This document shows, piece by piece, positions 26,624 through 36,319 of a DNA stretch of 64,000 nt; positions within the stretch are counted from its first letter, which is position 1, and the number at the start of each line of letters is the position of its first letter. A program made the position numbers and the translations under genes. The stretch lies in contig JARLHV010000034.1 of NCBI GenBank assembly GCA_031292055.1, positions 29,126 to 93,125 of the forward strand, in the 5' to 3' direction. Source of the DNA: Desulfosporosinus sp. (lineage in GTDB: Bacteria; Bacillota; Desulfitobacteriia; Desulfitobacteriales; Desulfitobacteriaceae). A model generated the notes under the pieces. It saw only the letters and a program-made list of their open reading frames with translations, did not search any database and had not been told where the DNA came from.

Positions 26624-29068
26624 ATGATGAAGGGTCGTTATACAGAACGTGCAGAGAAAGTTTTAGCCATAGCCCATAGTGAAGCGAAACGGATGGGACA
26701 TCAAGTTGTGGGAACGGAACACATTTTGTTGGGGCTGATTCAAGAGGGGGAAGGAATCGCTGCTCAGGCATTGATAGGAATGGGTTTAGATCTTGATAAA
26801 ATTCGTGGGCAAGTTGAACAAATCGCCGGGGTAGGGCAGCCCTTTAATGGAGAGGTGGGACTTACCCCGCGGGTAAAACGAGTTTTAGAGTTGGCTAATG
26901 AGGAGACACACCGCCAAGATGTTAATTATATTGGCACGGAACACTTGCTGTTGGGATTAATTATGGAAGGCGAGGGAATTGCGGCTCGAATCCTGGCAAA
27001 TCTCAACGTAAGCCCTGAAAAAGTATGGAAACAAGTAGTGAAACTTTTGGGTGGAGAACTGGATGAGTCTGCAATACCAGCGCCTAATGCCATATCGTCT
27101 TCTAAAAATGTCGGTCCTGCAAATACACCAGCCCTCAACGAGTTTGGGCGTGACCTTACAATGCAAGCTCGTGAAGGTCGTCTTGACCCGGTGATTGGGC
27201 GAGAAAAGGAAATTGAACGGGTCATTCAAATCTTAAGTCGACGTACCAAAAACAATCCAGCGCTGATCGGAGAACCTGGTGTCGGTAAAACAGCGATTGC
27301 CGAAGGATTAGCGCAAAGTATTGTTAGCAATAAAGTACCTGAAATTCTCTTGAACAAACGAGTTATCACGTTAGACCTCTCAGCCATGGTTGCGGGAAGC
27401 AAATATCGCGGCGAATTTGAAGAGCGCTTAAAGAAAGTCATGGAAGAGATTCGGATGGATGGCAACATTATCCTCTTTATTGATGAATTGCATACCTTAA
27501 TTGGAGCGGGAGCTGCAGAAGGCGCGATTGATGCGGCAAATATCTTAAAACCAGCGTTGGCCAGAGGTGAACTTCAATGCATTGGGGCCACAACCTTGGA
27601 AGAATACCGAAAATACATTGAGAAAGATTCCGCCTTAGAACGTCGGTTTCAACCCATCACGATTGGTGAACCGACGGTAGAGGAAGCGATTCTGATTTTG
27701 AGCGGTTTAAGGGATCGTTATGAGGCCCATCATCGCGTGAAAATTACAGATGAAGCTATTGAAGCAGCTGCACGCCTGTCCGATCGGTATATTGCAGACC
27801 GTTTCTTACCGGATAAGGCCATCGATTTGATGGATGAAGCAGCTTCACGTGTTCGTTTAGCTAGTTATACCGCACCGCTAGATTTGAAATTACTTGAAGA
27901 AGAAACAGAGCGCTTGAAGAAAGAAAAAGAAGCGGCAGTTTCCAGTCAAGAATTTGAAAAAGCTGCGCAGATCCGAGATCAGGAACACAAATTACGTCTA
28001 GAGCTTGCTGAGCAACGGGAGATATGGCAAAATCAGCGTTACAAAGAAAGTGCCCAAGTTACAGCGGACGACATCGCCCAAATTGTAGCTAGCTGGACGG
28101 GAATACCTGTCAAAAAGTTAGCTCAGGAAGAAAGCGAACGTCTTCTGCATCTCGAGGAGATCCTGCATCAGCGACTCATAGGGCAAGAGGATGCTGTCAC
28201 GGCAGTAGCCCGGGCAGTCCGCCGCGCGCGGGCAGGATTAAGAGATCCCAAGCGTCCGATTGGTTCCTTCATCTTTCTTGGTCCAACAGGGGTGGGAAAA
28301 ACTGAACTCGGTCGCTCTTTGGCAGAGGCAATGTTTGGGGATGAAAAGGCGTTAATTCGTATTGATATGTCGGAATATATGGAGAAACATGCAGTTTCTC
28401 GGCTCGTCGGAGCGCCTCCGGGATATATTGGCCATGATGAAGGCGGTCAACTAACGGAAGCGGTAAGGCGTAAACCCTATAGTGTCGTTTTGCTGGATGA
28501 AATTGAAAAGGCGCATCCTGAAGTGTTCAATATTTTACTACAAGTCCTTGAAGATGGGCGTTTAACAGATACTAAAGGAAGGACTGTCGATTTTCGAAAT
28601 ACGGTCATCATTATGACGTCAAATGTGGGGTCTTCTTTCTTGAAAAAAGATGCCATGGGATTTGCTGCCAAAAAAGATGAAAAATCGGATTATAAGAATA
28701 TGCATGGACAGGTTATGGCAGAGCTAAAACGCACTTTCCGTCCTGAGTTCCTAAATCGTATCGACGAGCTGGTAGTCTTCCATACTCTTCAAGAGGAACA
28801 CTTGGAGAAAATTACGGAGATCTTGATGCATCAAGTGGACAAACGCTTGGGAGAGCAAGGCTTGAATCTTCAAGTCGAAAAAAGTGCTATTCTACTGATT
28901 GCAAAGGAGGGGAATGATCCGGTTTTTGGTGCGCGGCCGCTACGGCGTGCAATTCAACGCTTAATTGAAGATGCTCTTTCTGAAAAAATATTAGAAGGAG
29001 AATTTAAAGACGGAGACACTATTGGTGTAGAAGCAGAAGATGGAAAAATGAAGTTTTCCAAGAAGTAA
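26624..29068 (+). CDS. clpC: ClpC, AAA+ unfoldase of the ClpCP protease
   Basis: The 814-residue Hsp100 protein has the two Clp N-repeats (residues 1-145), AAA module 1 with GEPGVGKT at 216-223, a UVR-like middle domain near 420-455 that binds adaptors, and AAA module 2 with GPTGVGKT at 553-560 and a GYIGHDEGG pore loop. It unfolds substrates, including McsB-marked proteins, and feeds ClpP. AAAGGATGAAGAA precedes the ATG pair at 26624/26627. A 16-bp hairpin follows. Confidence 0.97.
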   Translation: MMKGRYTERAEKVLAIAHSEAKRMGHQVVGTEHILLGLIQEGEGIAAQALIGMGLDLDKIRGQVEQIAGVGQPFNGEVGLTPRVKRVLELANEETHRQDVNYIGTEHLLLGLIMEGEGIAARILANLNVSPEKVWKQVVKLLGGELDESAIPAPNAISSSKNVGPANTPALNEFGRDLTMQAREGRLDPVIGREKEIERVIQILSRRTKNNPALIGEPGVGKTAIAEGLAQSIVSNKVPEILLNKRVITLDLSAMVAGSKYRGEFEERLKKVMEEIRMDGNIILFIDELHTLIGAGAAEGAIDAANILKPALARGELQCIGATTLEEYRKYIEKDSALERRFQPITIGEPTVEEAILILSGLRDRYEAHHRVKITDEAIEAAARLSDRYIADRFLPDKAIDLMDEAASRVRLASYTAPLDLKLLEEETERLKKEKEAAVSSQEFEKAAQIRDQEHKLRLELAEQREIWQNQRYKESAQVTADDIAQIVASWTGIPVKKLAQEESERLLHLEEILHQRLIGQEDAVTAVARAVRRARAGLRDPKRPIGSFIFLGPTGVGKTELGRSLAEAMFGDEKALIRIDMSEYMEKHAVSRLVGAPPGYIGHDEGGQLTEAVRRKPYSVVLLDEIEKAHPEVFNILLQVLEDGRLTDTKGRTVDFRNTVIIMTSNVGSSFLKKDAMGFAAKKDEKSDYKNMHGQVMAELKRTFRPEFLNRIDELVVFHTLQEEHLEKITEILMHQVDKRLGEQGLNLQVEKSAILLIAKEGNDPVFGARPLRRAIQRLIEDALSEKILEGEFKDGDTIGVEAEDGKMKFSKK

Positions 29069-29083
29069 TCGATAGATGTTGAT

Positions 29084-29119
29084 GAGAGTGGAGGCAATTT
29101 ATGAATTGCCTCCACTCTC
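29084..29119 (+). other. 16-bp hairpin after clpC without U-run
   Basis: GAGAGTGGAGGCAATT pairs perfectly with AATTGCCTCCACTCTC, loop TATG. There is no T-run after it, so it is a stability or processing hairpin, or an unusual terminator. Confidence 0.7.
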
Positions 29120-29179
29120 CATGAGATCGGCAGGGACTAGGGGATTATTCGGACATGTTTGATTGGAAGGGGGCATTGT

Positions 29180-30556
29180 ATGAAAAATAAGATTATTTAT
29201 AGATGTTCTAATTGCGGCTACGAAGGCCCGCGGTGGATGGGCAAGTGCCAGAACTGTGAAGAATGGAACACGTTTGAAGAACTAATGAGTCAAACAAAAG
29301 CAACTTCAGTGTCGAATAGTAGAAAAACTTCGGCAAAGAGGTTATCTGAGGTCATATCGGGGAATAGTGATAGAATAATTACGAGCATAAGTGAATTTAA
29401 TCGAGTTCTCGGGGGTGGAATTGTTAAAGACTCGATAATTATCCTGACGGCAAAGCCTGGGGCAGGGAAGTCAACGTTGCTGTTGCAAGTGGCTGATGAT
29501 GTTGCCTCGAAAGGATACAAGGTTTTATATGCTTCTGCCGAAGAAAGCGATAGTCAAATTAAAAGTAGGTCGGATAGAATTTTAGATGGAAGGAAAAGTG
29601 ATATTTGGATTTACTCTGATACTAGTATGAACAATGTCCTTGCTTCAGTTGATGAACTTGACCCTGATTTAATTATCATAGACAGTATTCAAACGTTTAA
29701 TCTGGAAGAACATAATTCTCGCCCGGGTTCACCTATTCAGACCATGGAATGTGCAAGCGAACTCTTAAAAGTTGCGAAGAACAACCGCCGCCCAAGAGCT
29801 GTGATTATGGTTGGGCAAATGACTAAAGACGATGAAATTGCGGGACTTCGGGCTTTAGAGCATCTGGTCGATGCGGTGCTAATACTGAATGGAGAAAATG
29901 GAGAAGAATTGAGGGGAGCATGGTGTTCTAAGAACAGGTTCGGGAGTACTGGGGAAATTGGTTTCTTTTCGATGACTGAACAAGGGATGTTATCGATTGA
30001 TAATCCTTCTGAGTTTTTCATGACGCAAAGGGGAGCCGGACAAAAGGTAGCGGGAAGTGCATTAACAGTTATAAAAGAAGGGTCGCGTCCTATTATCGTT
30101 GAAATTGAAAGTTTGGTATCGAAGTCGTTCACTCCTTATCCGTCAAGAATTGCGGAATGTTTAAGAAGAGATCAATTAAACACAATGATTTCCATACTTG
30201 AACAAAGAGGAAAAATTAACCTATACGACAAAAATGTGGTGATAAAAACAACTGGGGGGCTTCAACTTAAAGAGCAATCGGCAAGCCTGGCAATTATCAT
30301 GTGTATTGTTTCATCGGTAAAAGATAGAGCTATTCCGAATGACACAGTGTTTGTTGCGGATGTAGGACTGACTGGAGAACTTAAAAAAGTCCCTGCCATC
30401 GACGCTAGAATACGAGAAATAGACAGAATGGGGTTTAAGCGAGTCTACGTGGCAAAAAATACCGTAAGAGATTCTTTAAGATTCAAGAATATTGAAATCA
30501 TAGAACTCAACACCTTGTATGAGGTTATTTTACATTTAAATATGGCAGGGCAATAA
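29180..30556 (+). CDS. radA: RadA/Sms-like DNA repair ATPase, divergent
   Basis: The 458-residue protein has the N-terminal zinc finger (Cys9, Cys12, Cys23, Cys26), a RecA-like domain with Walker A AKPGAGKST at 91-99 and Walker B LIIIDSIQT, the RadA hallmark KNRFG at 251-255, and a Lon-like C-terminal domain. RadA helps branch migration in recombination. It is clearly related but away from the usual sequence: Walker A differs from the normal DPGIGKST form, the segment after Walker B reads GQMTKDDEIAG, and the gene is more AT-rich-looking than clpC. It holds the usual place after clpC. The start follows AAGGGGG. Confidence 0.88.
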   Translation: MKNKIIYRCSNCGYEGPRWMGKCQNCEEWNTFEELMSQTKATSVSNSRKTSAKRLSEVISGNSDRIITSISEFNRVLGGGIVKDSIIILTAKPGAGKSTLLLQVADDVASKGYKVLYASAEESDSQIKSRSDRILDGRKSDIWIYSDTSMNNVLASVDELDPDLIIIDSIQTFNLEEHNSRPGSPIQTMECASELLKVAKNNRRPRAVIMVGQMTKDDEIAGLRALEHLVDAVLILNGENGEELRGAWCSKNRFGSTGEIGFFSMTEQGMLSIDNPSEFFMTQRGAGQKVAGSALTVIKEGSRPIIVEIESLVSKSFTPYPSRIAECLRRDQLNTMISILEQRGKINLYDKNVVIKTTGGLQLKEQSASLAIIMCIVSSVKDRAIPNDTVFVADVGLTGELKKVPAIDARIREIDRMGFKRVYVAKNTVRDSLRFKNIEIIELNTLYEVILHLNMAGQ

Positions 30557-30581
30557 AAAAAGCTCCTGCTAGTGCAGGAAC
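30555..30581 (-). terminator. Terminator for the minus-strand gene at 30590
   Basis: On the minus strand GTTCCTGC pairs with GCAGGAGC (loop ACTA) and runs into TTTTTTT. It lies just after the stop of the minus-strand gene and just past the radA stop. Confidence 0.8.
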
Positions 30582-30589
30582 TTAATCGC

Positions 30590-30982
30590 TTATGTCAAAT
30601 TGAAAATGGTTAGAGTCTGGAGCTTTTTGTATTCTTGATAGAGGACTTCGCTCAAAGAAATGTCTAAAGCGTTGGATAGAGCGGCTATATAAAACAGTTG
30701 TTTACCCAATTCTGCTTCTATGATGTCTCGGCAGTTATCACAAATCAATCCTTCAAGTTGGCTGTCCAAGAGCTCTTTTAAATCGGCAAGGCTTGCATCT
30801 GGGGGGAGGGATTTTTTATGCGCATTCACTGCATGGCAACCGCAACTTGTAACCGATTTAACAACGGCTCGATTAACACGTGCTGAAGTTTCTTGCCCTT
30901 TGGACAAGATATCTAAAATGCTTTGATGTCGGATTAATAGAGATTTTACTATGCTTTGGAATTGGTCAGTGAGTTGTTCCAT
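30590..30982 (-). CDS. Small protein of unknown function, possibly MazG-like helical fold
   Basis: A 130-residue frame with a CGCHA segment near residue 47, a CDNC pair near 82, and a long helical C-terminus (EAELGKQLFYIAALSNALDI). The helix pattern resembles MazG-type nucleotide pyrophosphatases, in which EXXE...ELGD helices bind metal, but key residues are not all present, so the assignment is weak. The start at 30982 (ATG after GAGG) is preferred to a GTG at 30997. It is the lone minus-strand gene in this block and sits where disA is normally found. Confidence 0.65.
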   Translation of the reverse strand: MEQLTDQFQSIVKSLLIRHQSILDILSKGQETSARVNRAVVKSVTSCGCHAVNAHKKSLPPDASLADLKELLDSQLEGLICDNCRDIIEAELGKQLFYIAALSNALDISLSEVLYQEYKKLQTLTIFNLT

Positions 30983-31076
30983 ATGTGCGATCCTCACTCC
31001 TTTCTGCCTCTTCTATTATACCGAGATGGTTGGGTTGTTGTCAATTTTCAATAGAATTAAGGATGAATTTGGGAAA

Positions 31077-31106
31077 TTGACAGGCTAAAGACTTGTATGA
31101 TATAAT
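31077..31106 (+). promoter_or_regulatory. Promoter 1 of carD
   Basis: TTGACA (31077-31082), 18-base spacer, TATAAT (31101-31106): both hexamers match the sigma-A consensus. Confidence 0.75.
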
Positions 31107-31115
31107 TTTAAAATT

Positions 31116-31144
31116 TTGACCCGGGCTAGGTTACTTGCTATAAT
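31116..31144 (+). promoter_or_regulatory. Promoter 2 of carD
   Basis: TTGACC (31116-31121), 17-base spacer, TATAAT (31139-31144). Two near-consensus promoters in tandem lie 38 bases apart before carD. Confidence 0.8.
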
Positions 31145-31165
31145 AGTATATAAGGGGGTGGCCGA

Positions 31166-31648
31166 ATGTTTAAGGTTGGTGACAAAGTTGTATATCCGAT
31201 GCACGGTGCCGGTATTATTGAGTCAATTGAAGAACGGGAAGTTCTCGGGGAAATACGCCAATATTATGTCATGCATTTACCAGTGGGGAATATGAAATTG
31301 TTTATTCCCTTGAACAACGTGGAGAACCTGGGCTTACGGCAAGTGATTTCTCCGACCATGGTTAAAGATGTGCTGGAAGTACTTAGAACTAAAGATACGG
31401 CAGCTACCCTAGCCTGGAACCGGCGCTATCGTGCGAACTTAGAAAAGATTAAGAGTGGGAATATCTTTGAAGTCGCCAATGTTGTGCGCAGCCTTGCTCA
31501 AAGGGATAATGAGAAAGGTCTTTCGACTGGGGAAAAAAAGATGTACGAAAATGCTTGCCAGATATTGATTAGCGAACTTGTTTTGACCGAAGGTTCTGAA
31601 GAGGCAGCAGTCAGACTATGGCTTTCAAAGGCTTTAATTCTGGCCTAG
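31166..31648 (+). CDS. CarD-family (CdnL) transcription regulator
   Basis: The 160-residue protein has the N-terminal CarD/TRCF RNA polymerase-binding Tudor-like fold (MFKVGDKVVYPMHGAG) and the helical C-terminal domain. CarD proteins bind the RNA polymerase beta subunit and the upstream edge of the -10 bubble and raise output of weak (often rRNA) promoters. The start follows AAGGGGG. It stands before the yacL gene, as in other Firmicutes. Confidence 0.93.
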   Translation: MFKVGDKVVYPMHGAGIIESIEEREVLGEIRQYYVMHLPVGNMKLFIPLNNVENLGLRQVISPTMVKDVLEVLRTKDTAATLAWNRRYRANLEKIKSGNIFEVANVVRSLAQRDNEKGLSTGEKKMYENACQILISELVLTEGSEEAAVRLWLSKALILA

Positions 31649-31775
31649 CCTTAATAGTGGCGCATTTGAGTCATTGACAATGGTAATTTAGTTGCACTTC
31701 TGACCTCAAAGTCGTATACTTTCTGTTATGCTTGGTAATGAAATCTAAACAAGATATTAAATTTCCTGTTTTTGT

Positions 31776-31805
31776 TTGAGATTTAATGGTAATTCGCAGT
31801 ATAAT
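31776..31805 (+). promoter_or_regulatory. Promoter of the PIN/TRAM gene
   Basis: TTGAGA (31776-31781), 18-base spacer, TATAAT (31800-31805). It lies inside the region of a possible longer N-terminus, so it supports the start at 31846. Confidence 0.7.
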
Positions 31806-31845
31806 TGGAAAGGTTTTTAGTCACACTAAGTTAAAAGGAGGTGAA

Positions 31846-33018
31846 ATGATGATTCGCAATTTAATACGCGGGATCATCACTCTGTTAGCGGGGGCGTTGG
31901 GATTTTATCTTGATTATTTATTTCTGCGCCTTGGTCTTTTGCAATCTTTGGGACTGAATTTGTCTCCTATCTGGACATACGCAACCATGATTGTCTTATT
32001 TGCTATTAGTGGTTTTTTAGTTGCACCGGCTAGTATCCGTTCGTTCCTTTCCTTGATGCGTTGGTTGGATTCGCGGTTAACTGGGGTCCCAACTCATGAT
32101 CTTATGAGTGGGGCCATTGGGGGTATCATCGGACTTATTATTTCAAGTTTATTTAGTAATTCATTTGTTAGTGTTACGTTTTTTGGACCACTTTTGGCGG
32201 TCCTCCTAAGCATGTTTTTGGGATATCTGGGTTTGACGATTGGAATGAAACGAAAAGAGGATGTTCTGGGTTTTCTTAACTTCATTCCAAAATTTCGTGA
32301 CCGAGGGGATAAAACAGATAAAGCAGACAAACCAAAGGAAGGTAAGGCAGAACCTGCTCTGGAGTTAGTGAATTATAAAATTCTTGATACCAGTGTAATT
32401 ATTGATGGACGGATTGCCGACATTGTTAAAACTGGTTTTTTGGAAGGAATATTGCTTATCCCAAGTTTTGTCTTGGAAGAGCTTCGACACATCGCAGATT
32501 CTTCAGACTTACTTAAACGAAATCGCGGGCGCAGAGGACTTGATATTCTCAATCAAATTTCCAAGGAAACGGCGATCAAAGTGCATATTCACGAACAAGA
32601 CTTTGAGGATATAAATGAAGTCGACAGTAAACTAGTGCGCTTGGGGCAAGTTTTAGGGTCTCCTCTGTTAACCAATGACTATAACCTAAACAAAGTGGCT
32701 GAACTTCAAGGGGTTAAGGTTTTAAACATTAATGAATTGGCCAATGCTCTTAAACCGATTGTTTTACCTGGTGAAGAAATGCTGGTACAAGTGATGAAAG
32801 AAGGCAAAGAGCCGGGACAGGGTGTTGCCTATCTTGATGATGGAACGATGATTGTTGTGGATTCAGGACGACGCTATATGGGTCAAAGCGTTTCTGTTTT
32901 AGTAACAAGTGTTCTGCAAACGGCAGCGGGGCGGATGATTTTTGCCAAGCCAAAAAGTTCCTTGGAAAAAAAACCGATGGGTCTTCGCCCAATTGACGAG
33001 ATGAATGCGATTGGCTAA
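31846..33018 (+). CDS. YacL-like PIN/TRAM membrane protein
   Basis: The 390-residue protein has four hydrophobic segments (about 1-130), then a charged linker (about 150-175), a PIN nuclease-like domain (LDTSVIIDGRIAD and the later TNDYNLNKVA with acidic residues), and a C-terminal TRAM RNA-binding domain. The function is not established; it is probably an RNA-acting nuclease tethered to the membrane. The start at 31846 follows AAAAGGAGGTGAA. It overlaps ispD by 14 bases. Confidence 0.88.
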   Translation: MMIRNLIRGIITLLAGALGFYLDYLFLRLGLLQSLGLNLSPIWTYATMIVLFAISGFLVAPASIRSFLSLMRWLDSRLTGVPTHDLMSGAIGGIIGLIISSLFSNSFVSVTFFGPLLAVLLSMFLGYLGLTIGMKRKEDVLGFLNFIPKFRDRGDKTDKADKPKEGKAEPALELVNYKILDTSVIIDGRIADIVKTGFLEGILLIPSFVLEELRHIADSSDLLKRNRGRRGLDILNQISKETAIKVHIHEQDFEDINEVDSKLVRLGQVLGSPLLTNDYNLNKVAELQGVKVLNINELANALKPIVLPGEEMLVQVMKEGKEPGQGVAYLDDGTMIVVDSGRRYMGQSVSVLVTSVLQTAAGRMIFAKPKSSLEKKPMGLRPIDEMNAIG

Positions 33019-33724
33019 GATAGGGATCGTTATTCCTGCAGCTGGCCAAGGCAAACGGATGGGGGCTGGATACAACAAACAATTTCTAGTATTGATGGGA
33101 CAACCACTCTTGGCACATACGGTAAAACTGTTTGAAGCTTCCAGCTATGTTTCGGAAATTGTTATTGTCGGGGCAGACGGCGATGTTGTGCTCATTGAAG
33201 AGCTTGTTCGTCATTATAGGTTTAATAAAGTTGTGGCCATATGTAAAGGTGGTGCGCAACGTCAAGATTCCGTTCATGCAGGGGTTCAAGCTCTAAGTCC
33301 CATTATCCAACGGGTAGTGGTTCATGATGGGGCGAGGCCCCTTTTGACATTACAGGTATTTCACCAATTTTTAGGAGAAACGCAAGCGTTCTCGGCGGCA
33401 ATTATGGGGATCGAACTCAAGGATACAGTAAAGAGAGTGGATACATCCGGCAAAGTGATAGACACCCTGCCACGCGAACGTTTGCGGGCCGTTCAGACGC
33501 CACAGATCTTTGATCGTGGGATATTGGAAGAAGCACATCATCAGGCAGCATCCGCAGGTTATTATGGCACAGACGATGCTTCGTTGCTGGAATGGATGGG
33601 ATATTCTGTACAGATGGTAGAGGGTTGCCAGGAAAATATTAAAGTGACTACGCCCGAGGATTTGTGGTTAGCTGAACGAATTCTCGCAATGCGCGATGAG
33701 CGGCGTTCGAAGTTTGAAACGTGA
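33005..33724 (+). CDS. ispD: IspD, MEP-pathway cytidylyltransferase
   Basis: The 239-residue enzyme joins CTP to 2-C-methyl-D-erythritol 4-phosphate in isoprenoid synthesis. It shows the nucleotide-binding start PAAGQGKRMG and the KQFL and VHDGARP motifs. The ATG at 33005 overlaps the yacL end. The final residues (MRDERRSKFET) lie in a degenerate repeat like that at the mcsB end. The next MEP gene, ispF, follows after a 136-base gap; ispD-ispF is the usual pair. Confidence 0.95.
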   Translation: MRLAKIGIVIPAAGQGKRMGAGYNKQFLVLMGQPLLAHTVKLFEASSYVSEIVIVGADGDVVLIEELVRHYRFNKVVAICKGGAQRQDSVHAGVQALSPIIQRVVVHDGARPLLTLQVFHQFLGETQAFSAAIMGIELKDTVKRVDTSGKVIDTLPRERLRAVQTPQIFDRGILEEAHHQAASAGYYGTDDASLLEWMGYSVQMVEGCQENIKVTTPEDLWLAERILAMRDERRSKFET

Positions 33725-33860
33725 TGCCGTAAGCTGCGAAGCAGATAGGCGCTGACAGGGACGGGAGAGAGCGGGCGGGCGGGAAGACACAAGGCGGACA
33801 GTTCTCGGAGACAGGGGTATCCCCCTGTCTCCGATTCCGGACCTCGGACCTCGGAAAGGG
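33690..33860. repeat. Degenerate repeat and hairpin between ispD and ispF
   Basis: The ispD 3' end and gap hold GCGATGAGCG (33693-33702), GTTCGAAGTTTGAAAC, then GGACCTCGGACCTCGG, words shared with other repeats in the window. Inside it, CGGAGACAGGGG (33806-33817) pairs exactly with CCCCTGTCTCCG (33822-33833), loop TATC, without a T-run. Confidence 0.6.
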
Positions 33861-33863
33861 GTG

Positions 33864-34349
33864 TTGGTTATTAAAGTTGGAATAGGATATGATGTACACG
33901 CTTTGGTTGAGGATAGGCTTTTGATTATTGGAGGGGTGGAAATCCCCTTTGAACGGGGTTTACTGGGACATTCGGATGCGGATGTTCTGATTCACGCGAT
34001 CATGGATTCTCTGTTAGGGGCCTTGGCCTTAGGCGATATAGGAAAACATTTTCCAGATCACGACCCTCGCTACTGTGGAATTTCAAGTCTCGCTTTACTT
34101 GCGCAGGTCATGGAACTCATCGAAGCAGAGGGGTATCGTGTCGGAAATATTGATAGCATCATTGTGGCAGAACGTCCTAAGCTTGCCCCCTTTATTCCAC
34201 AGATGTGCTCTAATCTTGCATGCGTTCTGAAGATCAATGAATCATGTGTGTCAGTGAAAGCGACAACAACCGAACGCTTGGGATTTGAAGGCCGAGGGGA
34301 AGGAATTGCAGCCCAAGCGATTGTAAACTTAGAAAAAGTTGGAGGATGA
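33864..34349 (+). CDS. ispF: IspF, MEP-pathway cyclodiphosphate synthase
   Basis: The about 161-residue enzyme makes 2-C-methyl-D-erythritol 2,4-cyclodiphosphate. The zinc motif GYDVHAL (Asp and His ligands) and [11 protein letters not shown] are present, as is [10 protein letters not shown]. The start is unclear: GTG 33861, TTG 33864, or an ATT at 33870 that would give the usual length N-terminus ([10 protein letters not shown]) with AAAGGGG 8 bases upstream. I place it at TTG 33864 by default. It runs 3 bases before gltX. Confidence 0.93.
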   Translation: MVIKVGIGYDVHALVEDRLLIIGGVEIPFERGLLGHSDADVLIHAIMDSLLGALALGDIGKHFPDHDPRYCGISSLALLAQVMELIEAEGYRVGNIDSIIVAERPKLAPFIPQMCSNLACVLKINESCVSVKATTTERLGFEGRGEGIAAQAIVNLEKVGG

Positions 34350-34352
34350 TTT

Positions 34353-35816
34353 ATGGAAATTCGCGTTCGATTTGCACCTAGCCCGACAGGCCCACTTCAT
34401 ATTGGAGGGGCAAGATCCGCCTTGTTTAATTATTTATGGGCTCGTAAAAATAAGGGAACCTTTATTGTCCGGAGTGAGGACACTGATTTAGAACGTTCCA
34501 GCAGAGAATCAGAACAAAATATTTTAGAATCGCTGCGTTGGTTAAATATTCAATGGGATGAGGGAATCGAGGTCGGCGGAGAGTATGGCCCTTATCGCCA
34601 AACAGACCGTTTAGCGCTTTATCGGAATTATACGGATCAGCTTTTGAATAGTGGACACGCTTACTATTGCTACTGTACGGAAGAAGAGTTAGAACAAGAA
34701 AGACAGGCCTTGATTGCTACAGGAGAAACCCCTCGCTATCTAGGCAAGTGCCGTCAATTGACGCCTGAGCAACAGGCAGTTTTTGTAGCTGCAGGTCGTA
34801 AACCTGTTGTGCGTTTTCGCGTGCCCGAAGGGCAAGCAATTCATATTAATGATCAGGTGCGTGGGGATGTTGTTTTTGAGAGTGATGGAATTGGGGATTA
34901 TGTTATCGTCAAATCAGATGGGATACCCACCTATAATTTTGCAGTCGTGATTGATGATACGACCATGAATATTACGCATGTTATTCGGGGAGAGGAACAT
35001 CTTTCCAATACACCGCGTCAAGTCCTGATTTATCAAGCTCTGGGGTTAGCCGTGCCTGAATTTGCGCATATTTCCTTAATCCTTAATACAGAAGGGGGGA
35101 AAATGAGCAAGCGGGACGGGGACACAGCGGTTATGGACTATCAGCAAAAGGGGTACCTCCCGGAAGCCATCGTGAACTTTATTGCACTCCTTGGCTGGGC
35201 GCCGTCTGGAGAGGAAGAGTTTTACACTCTAGACGAATTATCAGACGTTTTTTCGTTAGATCGTGTTTCCAAGAGTCCGGCTGTTTTTGATATTCAAAAG
35301 TTGAATTACATTAACGCTCATTATATTAAAGAAGCATCAGCTGAACGCTTGGCTGAACTTGCGTTACCCTATGTTGAAGAAATGGGTATTCTTCCGCGAG
35401 GGGAGCGGTCTGCTGAGCAGCAGCAATGGTTGATTAGTTTTATTGAAGCGATCTCTGAGAAAATAGCTTATTTGGCAGAAGTAAAGGATTATATTCATTA
35501 TTTTCACGGCGAGGTGCCACTGGAAGCAGAAGGGGAAGCCCGAGAGGTTTTAAGGGGCGAACAGGTACCAGCCGTCTTGGCGTTATTTGAGGAAAAAATA
35601 CGGGAAGCTGAACTGCTTTCTGGAGCTACGGTTAAAATCCTCTTAAAACAAATGACTAAAGAGTTAAAACTGGGGGGGAAATTTGTCTACATGCCCGTGC
35701 GGGTGGCCTTGACAGGACAGATGCATGGCCCGGAACTTTATGATATCATCCCATTGTTGGGGCGCGAGAATGTTTTGAAACGACTGAAAGTTACAGAGCG
35801 GCGTTATTTAGGGTGA
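34353..35816 (+). CDS. gltX: Glutamyl-tRNA synthetase
   Basis: The 487-residue class I synthetase charges tRNA-Glu. The HIGH-like motif is HIGG at residues 16-19, and the KMSKS motif is KMSKR at 250-254. It may also charge tRNA-Gln for transamidation, as in most Firmicutes; no gatCAB is in the window to check. GGAGGATG precedes the ATG, and it starts 3 bases after ispF. Confidence 0.96.
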   Translation: MEIRVRFAPSPTGPLHIGGARSALFNYLWARKNKGTFIVRSEDTDLERSSRESEQNILESLRWLNIQWDEGIEVGGEYGPYRQTDRLALYRNYTDQLLNSGHAYYCYCTEEELEQERQALIATGETPRYLGKCRQLTPEQQAVFVAAGRKPVVRFRVPEGQAIHINDQVRGDVVFESDGIGDYVIVKSDGIPTYNFAVVIDDTTMNITHVIRGEEHLSNTPRQVLIYQALGLAVPEFAHISLILNTEGGKMSKRDGDTAVMDYQQKGYLPEAIVNFIALLGWAPSGEEEFYTLDELSDVFSLDRVSKSPAVFDIQKLNYINAHYIKEASAERLAELALPYVEEMGILPRGERSAEQQQWLISFIEAISEKIAYLAEVKDYIHYFHGEVPLEAEGEAREVLRGEQVPAVLALFEEKIREAELLSGATVKILLKQMTKELKLGGKFVYMPVRVALTGQMHGPELYDIIPLLGRENVLKRLKVTERRYLG

Positions 35817-35953
35817 GGTAAAAGCACCAAAAGGAAGACAGGAGAATCGTCCCCTTGTCTCTCTGGCAGGCAGAGGTGAAGGATTAGCGGTGAGGTTATT
35901 TGCGTGGCGAGGTGCTGCAGGAGCCAGAGGGAGAAGCTAAAGGCTTGTTCTAA

Positions 35954-35982
35954 TTGACAGGGATTAGGTACGGCCCTATAAT
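35954..35982 (+). promoter_or_regulatory. Promoter for the T-box leader
   Basis: TTGACA (35954-35959), 17-base spacer, TATAAT (35977-35982), a full sigma-A consensus match. It would start transcription near 35989. Confidence 0.8.
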
Positions 35983-36019
35983 AAATACAAACTATAAATG
36001 GATTTTATGAGTTTGAAAT

Positions 36020-36265
36020 TTAATAGGAATTAGGACGATGACGAGAAAGAGTACAAAGAGAAATTGCAACGAGCGAAGATGGGGTAGTGGAAGCCATTTG
36101 CAAGGAATTTTTGGAAGTGCGTCTCTGAGTTGATGGGCAGAAACATAAAAGTATGTCAATCCGTAACGACTGCGTTAAAGTCTTAAGCTGGAACGACATG
36201 TTCGTTCAAACAGAGTGGGACCGCGGAATCTTTCGTCTCTGGACGAAGGATTCTGCTTTTTTGTA
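36020..36265 (+). promoter_or_regulatory. T-box riboswitch, cysteine type, controlling cysE-cysS
   Basis: The leader has the T-box hallmark: a sequence of the form AAACAGAGTGGGACCGCGG (36208-36226), which matches the antiterminator box, followed by a terminator, GAATCTTTCGTC pairing with GACGAAGGATTC and then TTTTTT (36226-36263). Upstream are AGAGTAC (loop-E-like strand) and a GAAGTGCG at about 36114-36121, where TGC (Cys) is the candidate specifier codon. Uncharged tRNA-Cys should favour antitermination and so turn on cysE and cysS. The specifier choice is inference from position and from the genes downstream. Between gltX and the promoter, 35817-35950 shows only a degenerate GACAGG...CCCCTTGTC pairing. 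Confidence 0.88.
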
Positions 36266-36319
36266 TTTATTTACGGGTTTTATGGACAATATTAGGGAGA
36301 GGAAGGGGTGGGGCAGAAG

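Noticed and set aside
29084..29119. Small RNA gene after clpC
   Set aside because: Only one hairpin is present, with no promoter; left as a hairpin of the clpC transcript end.
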